In this document: one piece after another, positions 15,591 to 24,807 of the stretch
How the letters are laid out: each line of letters starts with the position of its first letter
How positions within the stretch are numbered: position 1 is the first letter of the stretch
DNA from: an uncultured Candidatus Saccharibacteria bacterium
GTDB lineage: Bacteria > Patescibacteriota > Saccharimonadia > Saccharimonadales > Saccharimonadaceae
DNA length: 64,000 nucleotides
Reading direction: 5' to 3'
Assembly: GCA_948944455.1 (NCBI GenBank)
Contig: CARBES010000001.1
Coordinates: 13,553 to 77,552 of the forward strand
Translations under genes and position numbers: made by a program
The notes under the pieces: generated by a model
What the model was told of the DNA's origin: nothing
Database searches by the model: none
The model's input: only the letters and a program-made list of their open reading frames with translations

Positions 15591-17492
15591 ATGAACGCAA
15601 ACGAAATTCGCCAAAAATTCTTAGATTTTCAAGTTAAGCATGGACATAAAGTCATTCCGCCGGCGCCGCTCGTACTCGAGAACGACCCGACGACGCTTTT
15701 TACCGGCTCGGGTATGCAGCCGCTTTTGCCATATCTGCTAGGTCAGCCACATCCGGAAGGCACGCGTCTGACCGATTCTCAGCCTTCGATGCGTCTTCAG
15801 GATATTGAAGACGTGGGCGATCCGCGTCACACTACAGTCTTCGAAATGCTGGGTAACTGGTCGTTAGGCGATTATTTTAAGAAAGAGCAGATTGAGAATT
15901 ATTTTGAGTTTTTGACTAAAGAAATCGGTCTCGACCCGGAGCGAATTTACGTTACTTGTTTTATTGGCAATGAGAAATATGGTATCCCGAAAGATACCGA
16001 GGCGGCCGAAATCTGGCAGGAAGTCTTCAAAAAGGCTGGCGTTGAGGCAAAAATTGCTGAAATCGGTTCGGCCAAGGTTGGCGACGAACGTGGAATTAAA
16101 CCTGGTGAGCGTATTTTCTTCTACGATGACAAAGAGAACTGGTGGAGCCGTGGCGGCGGCATCGAGACGACCCCGCTAGGTGATCCGTGTGGTCCGGACT
16201 CGGAGGTTTTCTACGATTTCGGTGAAGACAAACAAGATGTTGAAAAATATGGTAAATCACATCCGGCTTCGGACGGTGCGCGCTTCATGGAAATTGGTAA
16301 CCAAGTCTTTATGCAGTATAAGCGCAATGAGGATGGAACCTTTACTGAGCTTGAGCACAAAAATGTTGACTTTGGTGGCGGATTAGAGCGCCTTGCGGCG
16401 GCGGCAATGGGGAGCTTCGATGTCTTTAAAATTTCGCTGATGGCGCCAATTATCGAGAAGCTTGAGGAGCTCTCGCACAAAAAATATGATAATAATACCG
16501 ACGAAATGCGGATTATTGCTGACCATTTGCGCGGAGCCTATCTGCTTGCGGCGCAGGGCCTTGTTCCTTCGAACAAGGCGCAGGGCTACGCCCTGCGACG
16601 GCTCGTTCGACGAGCCGTCCTGCGCGCGCTTGATCTTGGTATTGGCCAAGAATTTCTTGCTGAGATTATTCCAGTAATCGCCGAGAATTATACTGAGCTT
16701 TCGGATGATATTCTACCGAACCGCAAAAACGTGCTCGAAGTCCTCACTCAGGAGGAAAACGCCTTCCGTAAGACCATCACTAAAGGTGTCAAAGAGCTGC
16801 AGAAAATGGCTAAAGAAGATAAAACTATTGATGGTAGGGAACTCTTCAAGCTTCAGGATACCTACGGCTTCCCGCTTGAGCTTAGTGTTGAAGAGGTTTA
16901 TAAGATGGGGCTTGATCTCTCGAAAAACTATCGAGACGAATTTGAAGCGGCCCTAAATGAGCAACGTGAGCGTAGCAAAACTGCTTCAAAGGGCATGTTC
17001 AAGGGCGGCCTCTCCGACACCAGTGACCAGACCGTGAAATACCACACTGCTTGCCATCTTCTTCTTGCTGCCTTACAACAGGAGATTGACTCATCAATCG
17101 AACAGAAGGGTTCCAATCTTACTCCAGAGCGTTTGCGATTTGATTTTAATATTGATCACAAACTGACGCCGGAAGAACTTGCTAAGGTCGAGGCGCGTGT
17201 TAACCAGTGGATCGAGGCCGACTTACCAGTAGTTTATGCCGAATACGATAAAGATTATGCTTTTGATGATTTGCGTGCACATGGTAGTTTCCGTGACCGC
17301 TATCCAGACCGAGTGACGGTTTATGCGATTGGTCGGGGCGGCGATACGCCAGAAGAATTGAAAGAAGTTATCTCGATGGAAATTTGTGGCGGTCCGCACG
17401 TCGAGCATACCGGCGTCCTCGGAAAGTTCAAAATCACGAAAGAGGAATCATCGTCCGCTGGTGTACGCCGAGTAAAGGCAGTGCTAGAATAG
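15591..17492 (+). CDS. alaS: Alanyl-tRNA synthetase, short form
   Basis: The enzyme charges tRNA-Ala. The 634-residue protein has the class II catalytic core (FTGSGMQPLLPYL, FEMLGNWSLGDYF, GGGLERLAAA) and the editing domain, with zinc ligands in HTACHLLLAA near residue 508 and CGGPHVEHTG near residue 605. It stops right after GVRRVKAVLE. The C-Ala/DHHA1 domain of full-length enzymes (~870 residues) is absent, as in some reduced genomes. Three consecutive strong hairpins lie inside the coding sequence at 16559-16619. The start is fixed by the conserved MNANEIRQKFLDF and the -10 box. Confidence 0.95.
   Translation: MNANEIRQKFLDFQVKHGHKVIPPAPLVLENDPTTLFTGSGMQPLLPYLLGQPHPEGTRLTDSQPSMRLQDIEDVGDPRHTTVFEMLGNWSLGDYFKKEQIENYFEFLTKEIGLDPERIYVTCFIGNEKYGIPKDTEAAEIWQEVFKKAGVEAKIAEIGSAKVGDERGIKPGERIFFYDDKENWWSRGGGIETTPLGDPCGPDSEVFYDFGEDKQDVEKYGKSHPASDGARFMEIGNQVFMQYKRNEDGTFTELEHKNVDFGGGLERLAAAAMGSFDVFKISLMAPIIEKLEELSHKKYDNNTDEMRIIADHLRGAYLLAAQGLVPSNKAQGYALRRLVRRAVLRALDLGIGQEFLAEIIPVIAENYTELSDDILPNRKNVLEVLTQEENAFRKTITKGVKELQKMAKEDKTIDGRELFKLQDTYGFPLELSVEEVYKMGLDLSKNYRDEFEAALNEQRERSKTASKGMFKGGLSDTSDQTVKYHTACHLLLAALQQEIDSSIEQKGSNLTPERLRFDFNIDHKLTPEELAKVEARVNQWIEADLPVVYAEYDKDYAFDDLRAHGSFRDRYPDRVTVYAIGRGGDTPEELKEVISMEICGGPHVEHTGVLGKFKITKEESSSAGVRRVKAVLE
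16559..16619 (+). repeat. Three back-to-back perfect hairpins inside alaS
   Basis: Hairpin 1: CCTTGTTC-CTTC-GAACAAGG (16559-16578). Hairpin 2: CGCAGGGC-TAC-GCCCTGCG (16579-16597). Hairpin 3: GACGGCTCG-TTCGA-CGAGCCGTC (16597-16619). Stems are 8, 8 and 9 bp without mismatch and directly adjacent. Confidence 0.9.
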
Positions 17493-17569
17493 CCGACACT
17501 AATTTAAGCAGTTCTTATCGCCTATATTTTGGCAATTTCGCATCATTCTTATGCTAAAATAAGAAGATA

Positions 17570-19018
17570 ATGGGTGGTCAGGTCAAAAAGTCAGAGCGTA
17601 TAAAATCGACCAAGACGTCGAAGTTGGCTGCTATGGGTCGAAAATCTCACAAAAATGGTAAGATACTAGAGGACACTAAGAGCCCAAAGACTGCTGTTCT
17701 GGCTGAAAAGCCCCACAAATCGAGAAATCAGGGTGAAGCCTATCAAGACTGGAATAACCCAGTGGTAGCATACTTTGCGAAGCACCCACGTTTCCATAAA
17801 AAACGCCCCAAGCCATCGCGGCAGGTTCGGCTCGAGCGTCAAATTCTGGCGATGTTGGCATTCTTTAGTATTTCAGTCGGACTTTGGGAGAATTTTCGCC
17901 AACTGTGGCTCCAGGGAAACGGTTTCTCGGCGACCGATGTTGGGAATATTATCGGTCTCGGTACGATCGCGAGCGCGGTCGCGCTAATCTTGGTCGGAAA
18001 ATACATCAAAATGTCACGTATCAAGAAATTTACGACCTTGATGATGGTGGTGCGCTGCGTGAGTTTACTCTTGATGGCGTTTATTAACGGGTCTGGCTGG
18101 CGCTGGCTGATTGTCGCTTTTTCAGTCTTTGATGTGGCGAATAGCGCCGTAATTATTATTAGTGTCTATCCGTTGCTCACGACCGTCGTGAAAAGCAACT
18201 CTGCTTATAGTCGACGCAAGTTGGTTGAATACCTTTTTCGCGACGTTGGTATCATGATTGGTGGGGTTTTTATTGGTCAACAGATCGGTGGCTTAATTAT
18301 CGACTATAATACTTGTTTATATATTTCGATTGCATTTCTCGTCGTAGCAAGCATTATCATTTATCGGCTTGATCTAAAAATGACCGAAAAAGCGCCTGAC
18401 GATGCAAAATTTTCAGCTTTGCATTATATTACGCATAATAAGCTTCAACGCGGCTATATGGTCTATACTTTTCTGGCTGGCACAGCCTATAATACTGCGA
18501 TTGCGCTTAAAATGCTAATGTTGACTGATGCGTTTGATTTTTCGCCAGGTATCGCCACAAATTATCTGCTAGTGGTTGGTCTATGTGCGGATTTTATAGG
18601 TATTCTCGCCCTAAAGTACTTTACCCCGAAGAGCGACTTTTTGGCGATGTTTCTTAAGTTTGGTGTGCGCGGGATCATTCTTATTATTGCCTTCTTTGCT
18701 GACAACAACTTCATCAGTTTTTTGGCACTGACTTGGGTTTTGCTTAGTTCGACTGCTTACGAAAACGTTAGCGACGGCTACTACATTAATGCCGTTGATA
18801 ACCGCCATCAGCTGAAATACAACACTTTGCGCTATGTCGTGCACCATCTCGGGATTGCCCTAGGTACCTTTATTTGTGGACAAATGTTTCAATTTGGTCC
18901 AGGGCCAATCTTTGGTGTTTCAGCTTTGTTAATCGTCTTCCAGCTAATTGCGGCTTTTTATCTCATTCGCTTGCGCCGCAGCTTGGCGAAAAAACGTCCT
19001 GCGAAAAATCGTGACTAG
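17570..19018 (+). CDS. Major facilitator superfamily-like transporter
   Basis: The 482-residue protein has a long, Lys-rich cytosolic N-terminus (about 85 residues) followed by about 12 hydrophobic segments and a basic C-terminus, as in MFS permeases. The loop GKYIKMSRIKKF between helices 2 and 3 occupies the place of the MFS signature. Substrate cannot be told from sequence. TAAAAT lies 9 nt before ATG 17570. The gene stands alone between alaS and glyS. Confidence 0.7.
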   Translation: MGGQVKKSERIKSTKTSKLAAMGRKSHKNGKILEDTKSPKTAVLAEKPHKSRNQGEAYQDWNNPVVAYFAKHPRFHKKRPKPSRQVRLERQILAMLAFFSISVGLWENFRQLWLQGNGFSATDVGNIIGLGTIASAVALILVGKYIKMSRIKKFTTLMMVVRCVSLLLMAFINGSGWRWLIVAFSVFDVANSAVIIISVYPLLTTVVKSNSAYSRRKLVEYLFRDVGIMIGGVFIGQQIGGLIIDYNTCLYISIAFLVVASIIIYRLDLKMTEKAPDDAKFSALHYITHNKLQRGYMVYTFLAGTAYNTAIALKMLMLTDAFDFSPGIATNYLLVVGLCADFIGILALKYFTPKSDFLAMFLKFGVRGIILIIAFFADNNFISFLALTWVLLSSTAYENVSDGYYINAVDNRHQLKYNTLRYVVHHLGIALGTFICGQMFQFGPGPIFGVSALLIVFQLIAAFYLIRLRRSLAKKRPAKNRD

Positions 19019-19063
19019 CTCAGTTTTGCCTTAGGCGATAGGATGTGATAAAATGAAAGTATT

Positions 19064-20389
19064 ATGAGTAAAATAGATGATATTGTAAGCTTATGTAAAC
19101 GTCGTGGATTTATTTTCCAAGGATCCGATGTCTATGGTGGTATGGCCGGAACTTGGGATTTTGGTCCGCTTGGTGTGCTCTTGAAGCGGAATATCATGAA
19201 TATCTGGTGGAATTATTGGGTAGATCAGCGCGACGATATGTATGGCGTCGATGCTGCCATTATTATGAATCCGCGCACTTGGGAGGCTTCAGGACATGTG
19301 GCGACTTTTGCCGACCCATTGATTGAGTGTAAAGAGTGCCACGGTCGTTTTCGAGCGGATAAACTTGTCGAGGGGGCGACCGAGAGTATTACGACGGACG
19401 AATTCCTTGCTGCGAAGGTAAAATGTCCGACTTGTGGTAAGATGAACTGGGATGAAATCAAGAAATTCAACATGATGTTCCAGACGCATGTTGGCCCAGT
19501 TGCAGATGATAACAGTATCGCATATCTTCGGCCAGAAACCGCGCAGGGTATCTTTACGAACTTTAAGAATGTTGTCGATACTATTTACCCAAGTCTACCG
19601 TTTGGGATTGCTCAACAGGGGAAGGCTTTCCGTAATGAAATTTCGCCACGCGATTTTATTTTGCGCGATCGCGAATGTAGCCAAATGGAAATTGAATACT
19701 TCGTTAAACCAAGTGAATGGGAAGAGATCTTTGAGAAACTTCGCGCCGAGCAACACGACTTTCTCGAAAACGTGATAGGATTGCCAGCGGCGATGGTTCA
19801 CGACTTCGAAGTGCCAGCAGAGGATCGTGCGCACTATTCCAAGCGTACGATTGATATTATGTTTGACTATCCCAACGGTCGGGAAGAGTTGATGGGGTTA
19901 GCCTATCGTACGGATTTTGATCTCTCGAACATCCAAAAAGCGAGTGGTAAGAGTATGGAATATCGCGATAAAGTAACTGGCGAGAGTTTTGTGCCGCACG
20001 TTATTGAGCCGTCGATTGGAGTAGAGCGCTTGGTTATGGCTGTACTTAGCGCGGCTTATCGCGAAGAAGAGCTTGAAGACGGAGATAAACGCACAGTCCT
20101 ATCTTTACCAGAGACTCTTGCGCCGTATAAGTTCTGCGTTAGTCCGCTTTTGAAGAATAAGCCAGAATTGGTTACGAAAGCAAAGGAAGTTTACGCATTA
20201 TTAAAACAGAAATATACTTTTGTCACTTGGGACGATTCTGGGAATATCGGTAAACGTTATCGTAAGCAAGACGAAATCGGTACCCCGAAATGCGTTGTAG
20301 TGGATTTCGATAGTCTCGAGAATGATGATGTGACCGTGCGCGATCGCGATACTACTGAGCAAATTCGCGTTAAGATTAGTGATCTATAA
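19064..20389 (+). CDS. glyS: Glycyl-tRNA synthetase (dimeric type)
   Basis: This single-chain class II enzyme charges tRNA-Gly. The 441-residue protein has the GFIFQGSDVYGGMAGTWDFG N-terminal motif, a zinc-type CKECHGRF...CPTCGKMN insertion, catalytic RPETAQGIFTNF, motif 2 FRNEISPRDFILRDREC, motif 3 PSIGVERLVMA and a C-terminal anticodon-binding domain. TAAAAT lies 9 nt before the ATG and there is no Shine-Dalgarno site. Confidence 0.96.
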   Translation: MSKIDDIVSLCKRRGFIFQGSDVYGGMAGTWDFGPLGVLLKRNIMNIWWNYWVDQRDDMYGVDAAIIMNPRTWEASGHVATFADPLIECKECHGRFRADKLVEGATESITTDEFLAAKVKCPTCGKMNWDEIKKFNMMFQTHVGPVADDNSIAYLRPETAQGIFTNFKNVVDTIYPSLPFGIAQQGKAFRNEISPRDFILRDRECSQMEIEYFVKPSEWEEIFEKLRAEQHDFLENVIGLPAAMVHDFEVPAEDRAHYSKRTIDIMFDYPNGREELMGLAYRTDFDLSNIQKASGKSMEYRDKVTGESFVPHVIEPSIGVERLVMAVLSAAYREEELEDGDKRTVLSLPETLAPYKFCVSPLLKNKPELVTKAKEVYALLKQKYTFVTWDDSGNIGKRYRKQDEIGTPKCVVVDFDSLENDDVTVRDRDTTEQIRVKISDL

Positions 20390-20406
20390 ATTATAACGGT
20401 AGTTAG

Positions 20407-20439
20407 AGCGGGTAAGACCAAGAGTTTTGCCCGCTTTTT
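20407..20439 (+). terminator. Terminator of glyS
   Basis: AGCGGG / CCCGCT stem followed by TTTTT. Confidence 0.8.
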
Positions 20440-20466
20440 GTGCTTTCCATTCAAAGATAGAGGTGC

Positions 20467-20472
20467 TACAAT
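20467..20472 (+). promoter_or_regulatory. -10 box of pcrA, leaderless
   Basis: GTGCTACAAT ending 6 nt before ATG 20479. It shows that the leaderless class accepts TACAAT as well as TATAAT. Confidence 0.7.
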
Positions 20473-20478
20473 GGAACA

Positions 20479-22719
20479 ATGGAGGCGATTTTACAGGGTT
20501 TGAACCCAGCACAAAAGGAAGCGGTCGAGACTCTGGAGGGTCCGGTACTAGTTCTGGCTGGAGCAGGCTCAGGGAAGACGAAGGTCCTCACCCATCGCAT
20601 CGCTAATCTTATTGCGCATGGCGTGCGCCCAGACCAAATCCTTGCCGTGACTTTTACAAACAAGGCCGCAAAAGAAATGCGCGTGCGCTTATGGAATCTC
20701 TTGCAACGACAGCGTGAAGATGCAACCGGTCGACGCGACCTGCTTGAGGCTACGGAAAATGCCGCTCAGGCGATCGGCGAGGCTCCGAATGGCTCGTTTA
20801 TGCGCTATATGGGGACTTTTCATGGAATTTGTGTACGGATTCTTCATATAGAATATTTGGCGGCTGGAATTGATCGAAACTTTACAATTTATGACTCTGA
20901 GGACCAGCTCACCCTTATTCGTCGTATTATGCGCGAAATGAATGTTGCGAACGATAAGACGTTGACGCCAAAAAATGCGCACGGTATGATTAGTCATTAC
21001 CAAAATCTCGGTATGAGTCCAGCCGATGCTCGCCGTGAAGCCTATTATCCGAACCAGAAACGCGCGGCGGAGATTTATGAACGCTATGAACAAGAAAAGG
21101 CCGCTGCCGATGCGCTAGATTTTGACGATCTCTTGACGAAGACGGCTGATATGTTTGAGAAAAATCCAGAAATTCGCGCGAAATGGCAGAAACGCTTCCG
21201 CCATATTCTGATTGACGAATATCAGGATACCAACGTCGTTCAGTATAAACTAATCAAGAGTTTGGTTAATGACGAGCGAAACATCTGCGTAGTTGGGGAC
21301 GACTGGCAGTCGATTTACTCTTGGCGTGGGGCGGATTTCACCAATATCCTGAACTTTGAACGGGATTTCCCGGGTGCAAAAGTTGTGAAATTGGAGCAGA
21401 ATTATCGTAGCACTGGTAATATTCTCGCCGCTTCGCAAAAAATCATCAATCAAAACAAAACCCGCACCAGCAAGACTCTTTTCACCGAAGCTGGCCAGGG
21501 CGACCCAATTACGATTGAGGGTCTTATGGACGAAACTGGCGAGGCAAACTACGTTGCGCGAATGATTACGAAATTCCGGACTGCTCAACAGTATAAGAGC
21601 TATAGTGACTTTGCGGTTCTTTATCGTACTAATGCGCAGTCGTATGCTTTCGAGAAGGCCTTTATGACGGCACGTATCCCTTATAAGATCATTGGTGGCG
21701 TGCGCTTCTATGACCGGAAAGAAGTGAAGGATGTACTGGCGATTCTAAAACTAATCGTGAACCCGAACGATCGTGTTAGCTTGGAACGGGTGGTAAAAAA
21801 TGTTTTATCTGGTGTTGGTCCGGCTTCACTCGAGAAGTTGTTTGGTTATCTAACTGAACACCCAGAAGAAAATTTGGCTCATCTTGATGGTCTACTCGGT
21901 ACCAGCCTTTTGCCACCGCGCGCGCGTAATAGCCTTGCGCGGGTATCGAACTTTCTCAAGGATATGCGTAACGCTGAAGGGGACGACGACGGGGTACCGG
22001 GGTTAGTGCGCGAGATAGCAGAAAACGGACCCGGTACCGTAACAGCGATTCCTGCGGTCGAGATTATCGAGAAAATTGTCAAGTACTTTGATTTTGCAAC
22101 TCTGCTGCGAAGCGATACTCCAGACGGTGAGGAAAGAATGGGGAACCTTGAAGTGCTCGCCTCGAACGCCAGCGTATATGAAACGCTTGAGGATTTTTTG
22201 GCCGATGCGGCGTTGCTTAGCTCGGCCGACGAAAGTGCGGGCGATAATGTGGTCTCGCTAATGACTTTACATGCAGCTAAAGGCCTCGAATTTCCGGTGG
22301 TTTTCATGGTGGGGATGGAAGACGGGCTGTTTCCAAGTAGTCGAGCGGATAATTCTGAGGAAGAGCTCGAAGAAGAACGTCGGCTCGCCTATGTTGGTAT
22401 GACGCGCGCGATGAAAGATCTTTTCTTGACCTTTGCGGGGTCGCGCTATGCTTTTGGCGGGCGGACCTATAATGCGCCTTCGCGCTTCCTCCTAGAACTA
22501 GGATATAATCCGTATGGTTCAGGCGCGTTTGGTGAATCTGGTGTTTACGAAGTAGGTATAAGCGAACCTGGAGCAAGCTTTGGTATTCTTGGTGGAGACC
22601 CGGACGGGGAATTTGGTGGGTCGATACCTAACAGTGCGACTAAAGATGACGCTGATTTTGGTGGGTTTAGTGACGATTTTGACCCATTCCCGGATGATGT
22701 GCCAGTTTACGAAGGCTAG
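20479..22719 (+). CDS. pcrA: UvrD/PcrA-type DNA helicase
   Basis: A superfamily 1A 3'->5' helicase used in repair and replication restart. The 746-residue protein has motif I LAGAGSGKTKVLTHR, Ia VTFTNKAAKEM, II IDEYQDTN, III GDDWQSIYSWRGAD, IV EQNYRS, V MTLHAAKGLEFPVVF and VI RRLAYVGMTRA in order. The C-terminal ~60 residues are Gly/Asp/Phe-rich and acidic (FGGFSDDFDPFPDD), unlike the basic RNA-polymerase-binding tail of PcrA. The tail could be an SSB-like protein-interaction end. Confidence 0.94.
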   Translation: MEAILQGLNPAQKEAVETLEGPVLVLAGAGSGKTKVLTHRIANLIAHGVRPDQILAVTFTNKAAKEMRVRLWNLLQRQREDATGRRDLLEATENAAQAIGEAPNGSFMRYMGTFHGICVRILHIEYLAAGIDRNFTIYDSEDQLTLIRRIMREMNVANDKTLTPKNAHGMISHYQNLGMSPADARREAYYPNQKRAAEIYERYEQEKAAADALDFDDLLTKTADMFEKNPEIRAKWQKRFRHILIDEYQDTNVVQYKLIKSLVNDERNICVVGDDWQSIYSWRGADFTNILNFERDFPGAKVVKLEQNYRSTGNILAASQKIINQNKTRTSKTLFTEAGQGDPITIEGLMDETGEANYVARMITKFRTAQQYKSYSDFAVLYRTNAQSYAFEKAFMTARIPYKIIGGVRFYDRKEVKDVLAILKLIVNPNDRVSLERVVKNVLSGVGPASLEKLFGYLTEHPEENLAHLDGLLGTSLLPPRARNSLARVSNFLKDMRNAEGDDDGVPGLVREIAENGPGTVTAIPAVEIIEKIVKYFDFATLLRSDTPDGEERMGNLEVLASNASVYETLEDFLADAALLSSADESAGDNVVSLMTLHAAKGLEFPVVFMVGMEDGLFPSSRADNSEEELEEERRLAYVGMTRAMKDLFLTFAGSRYAFGGRTYNAPSRFLLELGYNPYGSGAFGESGVYEVGISEPGASFGILGGDPDGEFGGSIPNSATKDDADFGGFSDDFDPFPDDVPVYEG

Positions 22720-22720
22720 A

Positions 22721-22749
22721 TTGACTTTTTTGCCAATCTGTGCTACAAT
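22721..22749 (+). promoter_or_regulatory. TTGACT-class promoter and leader of gene 22898
   Basis: TTGACT, 17 bp, TACAAT preceded by TGTGC. The ~145-nt leader contains the pair ATTACTATC / GATAGTCGTAAT (near 22831-22852) and ends with AAAAGGAGAG before the ATG. Confidence 0.8.
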
Positions 22750-22897
22750 GAAAAGATGGGGTCTACCCCTAGAATATTACGAAGTTGATAGGTTCTTTCT
22801 TGTCAGATTTCGTAGGCGGCGTTATTACTATCGGGCTAGATAGTCGTAATGCTGTCTATGATAAGACGGCAAAAATTCGTCAAAAGGAGAGAACGCA

Positions 22898-23656
22898 ATG
22901 TACCGAAGACCTAGTTTAGCTGAAGCTCGCTACACCCTTGGGGACTCCTCTATATGGGAGGAAAACGGAGTTTTCTGGAGGGAGTTTTCTAGGGACCTCA
23001 GAATTTCCTTTCCTACCTCTATTCCGCTTGATCAGGACCATAATCTGGTCTGGCCGAGCCATACGCTAGATAGTCAGACCGAACCGAAGCTTAGCGAATA
23101 TCTAAAGCTATATCCCGGTGCAGAAACAGTCATAGTGACCTCTGGCAGCTTTGATGGACAGAATTTCCATCTAACAACTCCGCGCGACTGTGAGCATGTG
23201 ATGCTTCGCGTGACGCTGATTAGTAGCATTATCAGCGCGTACCAAACCTTGGATGGCGAGTTCGCTCAGCGGTATGGTGCGCTCTGGTATTACGCCGATC
23301 CGGGCGGCTATGAGCTCGACAAATTCTACAATGCGACCGATTTCTGGATTCTGCCAACTCCAGAGGCATTGCGTCCGATGCTTAATCAGCAGGCTGATAA
23401 ATTCTCTGAAGATATGCGCGCGGCTGATGAAATTTGGAGTAACTATGCTCGCAATAAGCACGAAATCCGTCACCAGATCGAAGCGGAAATTTCGCCCTTT
23501 CTGGAATCTGGAGAATGGGGTTGGTTCCCGCACGAGGATGAGGCTACGCTCTACTATTTGGGGGCCGACGGCGATGGTGAGGTTCTGGAGCTAATGTACA
23601 CGGATGCGGCCTTATCGAGAATCAGGCACCTGGTTCAGGTTGCCAAGAAGCCATAA
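22898..23656 (+). CDS. Hypothetical soluble acidic protein
   Basis: The 252-residue protein is rich in aromatic and acidic residues, with no signal peptide or membrane segment. No known motif is seen. The central part alternates strands and helices (VIVTSGSFDGQNFHL, then VTLISSIISAYQTL), and a long charged helix follows (EIWSNYARNKHEIRHQIEAE). AAAAGGAG 9 nt upstream supports the start. It belongs to the TTGACA-class promoter set with long leaders. Confidence 0.65.
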   Translation: MYRRPSLAEARYTLGDSSIWEENGVFWREFSRDLRISFPTSIPLDQDHNLVWPSHTLDSQTEPKLSEYLKLYPGAETVIVTSGSFDGQNFHLTTPRDCEHVMLRVTLISSIISAYQTLDGEFAQRYGALWYYADPGGYELDKFYNATDFWILPTPEALRPMLNQQADKFSEDMRAADEIWSNYARNKHEIRHQIEAEISPFLESGEWGWFPHEDEATLYYLGADGDGEVLELMYTDAALSRIRHLVQVAKKP

Positions 23657-23678
23657 GATCACTGACCTATCAACCGTA

Positions 23679-23702
23679 TACCCCCGGCTTTGGCCGGGGG
23701 TA
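23679..23702 (+). terminator. Hairpin after gene 22898
   Basis: TACCCCCGGC-TTTG-GCCGGGGGTA, a perfect 10-bp GC-rich stem. It lacks a T-run, so termination strength is uncertain. Confidence 0.6.
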
Positions 23703-23754
23703 ACTTCGAGGAATTTTCAGTTTTAATATAGTTGTGCTATAATATAAAGTAGGA

Positions 23755-24807
23755 ATGATGAAATTGCATTTCCGTTTTCGAGATTTTTGCTGTGCCGCGC
23801 TGTTGGCAGTGCTGGGTTTCTTTTTGACGCTTAGTTGCCTGAATGGCTTGATGAGCCTGCACGGTGATGTTTACGCCGAAGACGAATCTAGCTCGGTTAA
23901 TCTTGATGATGATGCAGAACATTTTGTAACGATTTACGACCAAGGTTCAATCCGGACTGTAAAAACCGTTCGAGCGACAGTAGCAGAAGTGCTTGAGCGT
24001 TCGGATATCGTTTTGGCTGAAACTGATATCGTCAATCCGAGCCTTGAAACAGAGATTACCAGTGATTACAATATTAATATCTATCGCGCGCGCCCGGCTA
24101 TCGTGATTGATGGGGCATTGCGACGGTACGTTATGACGGCGAGTTTCGACCCGAAGCAAATCGCGATTGAGGCTGGCCTGACGGTTTATGATGGCGACGA
24201 AGTAAAACCAGAAGTGAATCAAAACTTTCTTGAAACTGGTGCTGCCTCAACTTACCGAATTGAGCGAAACGGGGGCCGCCAGCTAACAGTTGAAGAGGTT
24301 TTGCCGTATACGACCGAAACGCGCTATGATTATACTCGGCCAAAGGGCGAAACTACTCTAGAACAGGCCGGAGAGGATGGCCGTCGAGTTAGTGTTTATC
24401 AAATCCAATTTGAAGATAACGTAGAAGTTTCGCGCGAGCTAATTTCCGAGAACGTCGTGGTTGAACCGGTGTCAGAGATTATCGTAGTCGGCGCAAAGCT
24501 TTCAATTCCGCCCGAACGTGAACGGTGTGCGAATTGGGTGCGCGAAGCCGGCGTCGCCGAAGAAAATATCGAAGTGGCACTAGAACTAATTTATCGCGAA
24601 TCGAGCTGTCGCGTTGACGCTACGAATGCTTCGTCGGGAGCTTATGGTATTCCGCAATCGTTGCCTGGAAACAAGATGGCTGCCTTTGGTGATGACTGGC
24701 AGACTAATCCGATCACGCAGATCCGTTGGATGGAACATTATGTCACTAATCGTTACGGTGGTTGGCATCAGGCAATGAACTGGTGGTGGGAGCATGGATG
24801 GTATTAA
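23755..24807 (+). CDS. Rpf-like cell-wall lytic protein (DUF348-G5-lysozyme-like)
   Basis: A secreted 350-residue protein. The signal/anchor segment is at residues 12-42. A ubiquitin-like DUF348 region follows (TIYDQGSIRTVKTVRATVAEVL, with a second copy around FDPKQIAIEAGLTVYDGDEV), then a G5 domain (VEEVLPYTTETRYDYTRPKG). The C-terminal lysozyme-like domain has the catalytic-type Glu in LIYRESSCRVDATNASSGAYG and ends in a Trp-rich motif. This matches resuscitation-promoting factor/YabE relatives that cut peptidoglycan for growth. TATAAT lies 11 nt upstream, giving a very short leader. It overlaps the start of rsmA by 10 bp. Confidence 0.85.
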   Translation: MMKLHFRFRDFCCAALLAVLGFFLTLSCLNGLMSLHGDVYAEDESSSVNLDDDAEHFVTIYDQGSIRTVKTVRATVAEVLERSDIVLAETDIVNPSLETEITSDYNINIYRARPAIVIDGALRRYVMTASFDPKQIAIEAGLTVYDGDEVKPEVNQNFLETGAASTYRIERNGGRQLTVEEVLPYTTETRYDYTRPKGETTLEQAGEDGRRVSVYQIQFEDNVEVSRELISENVVVEPVSEIIVVGAKLSIPPERERCANWVREAGVAEENIEVALELIYRESSCRVDATNASSGAYGIPQSLPGNKMAAFGDDWQTNPITQIRWMEHYVTNRYGGWHQAMNWWWEHGWY

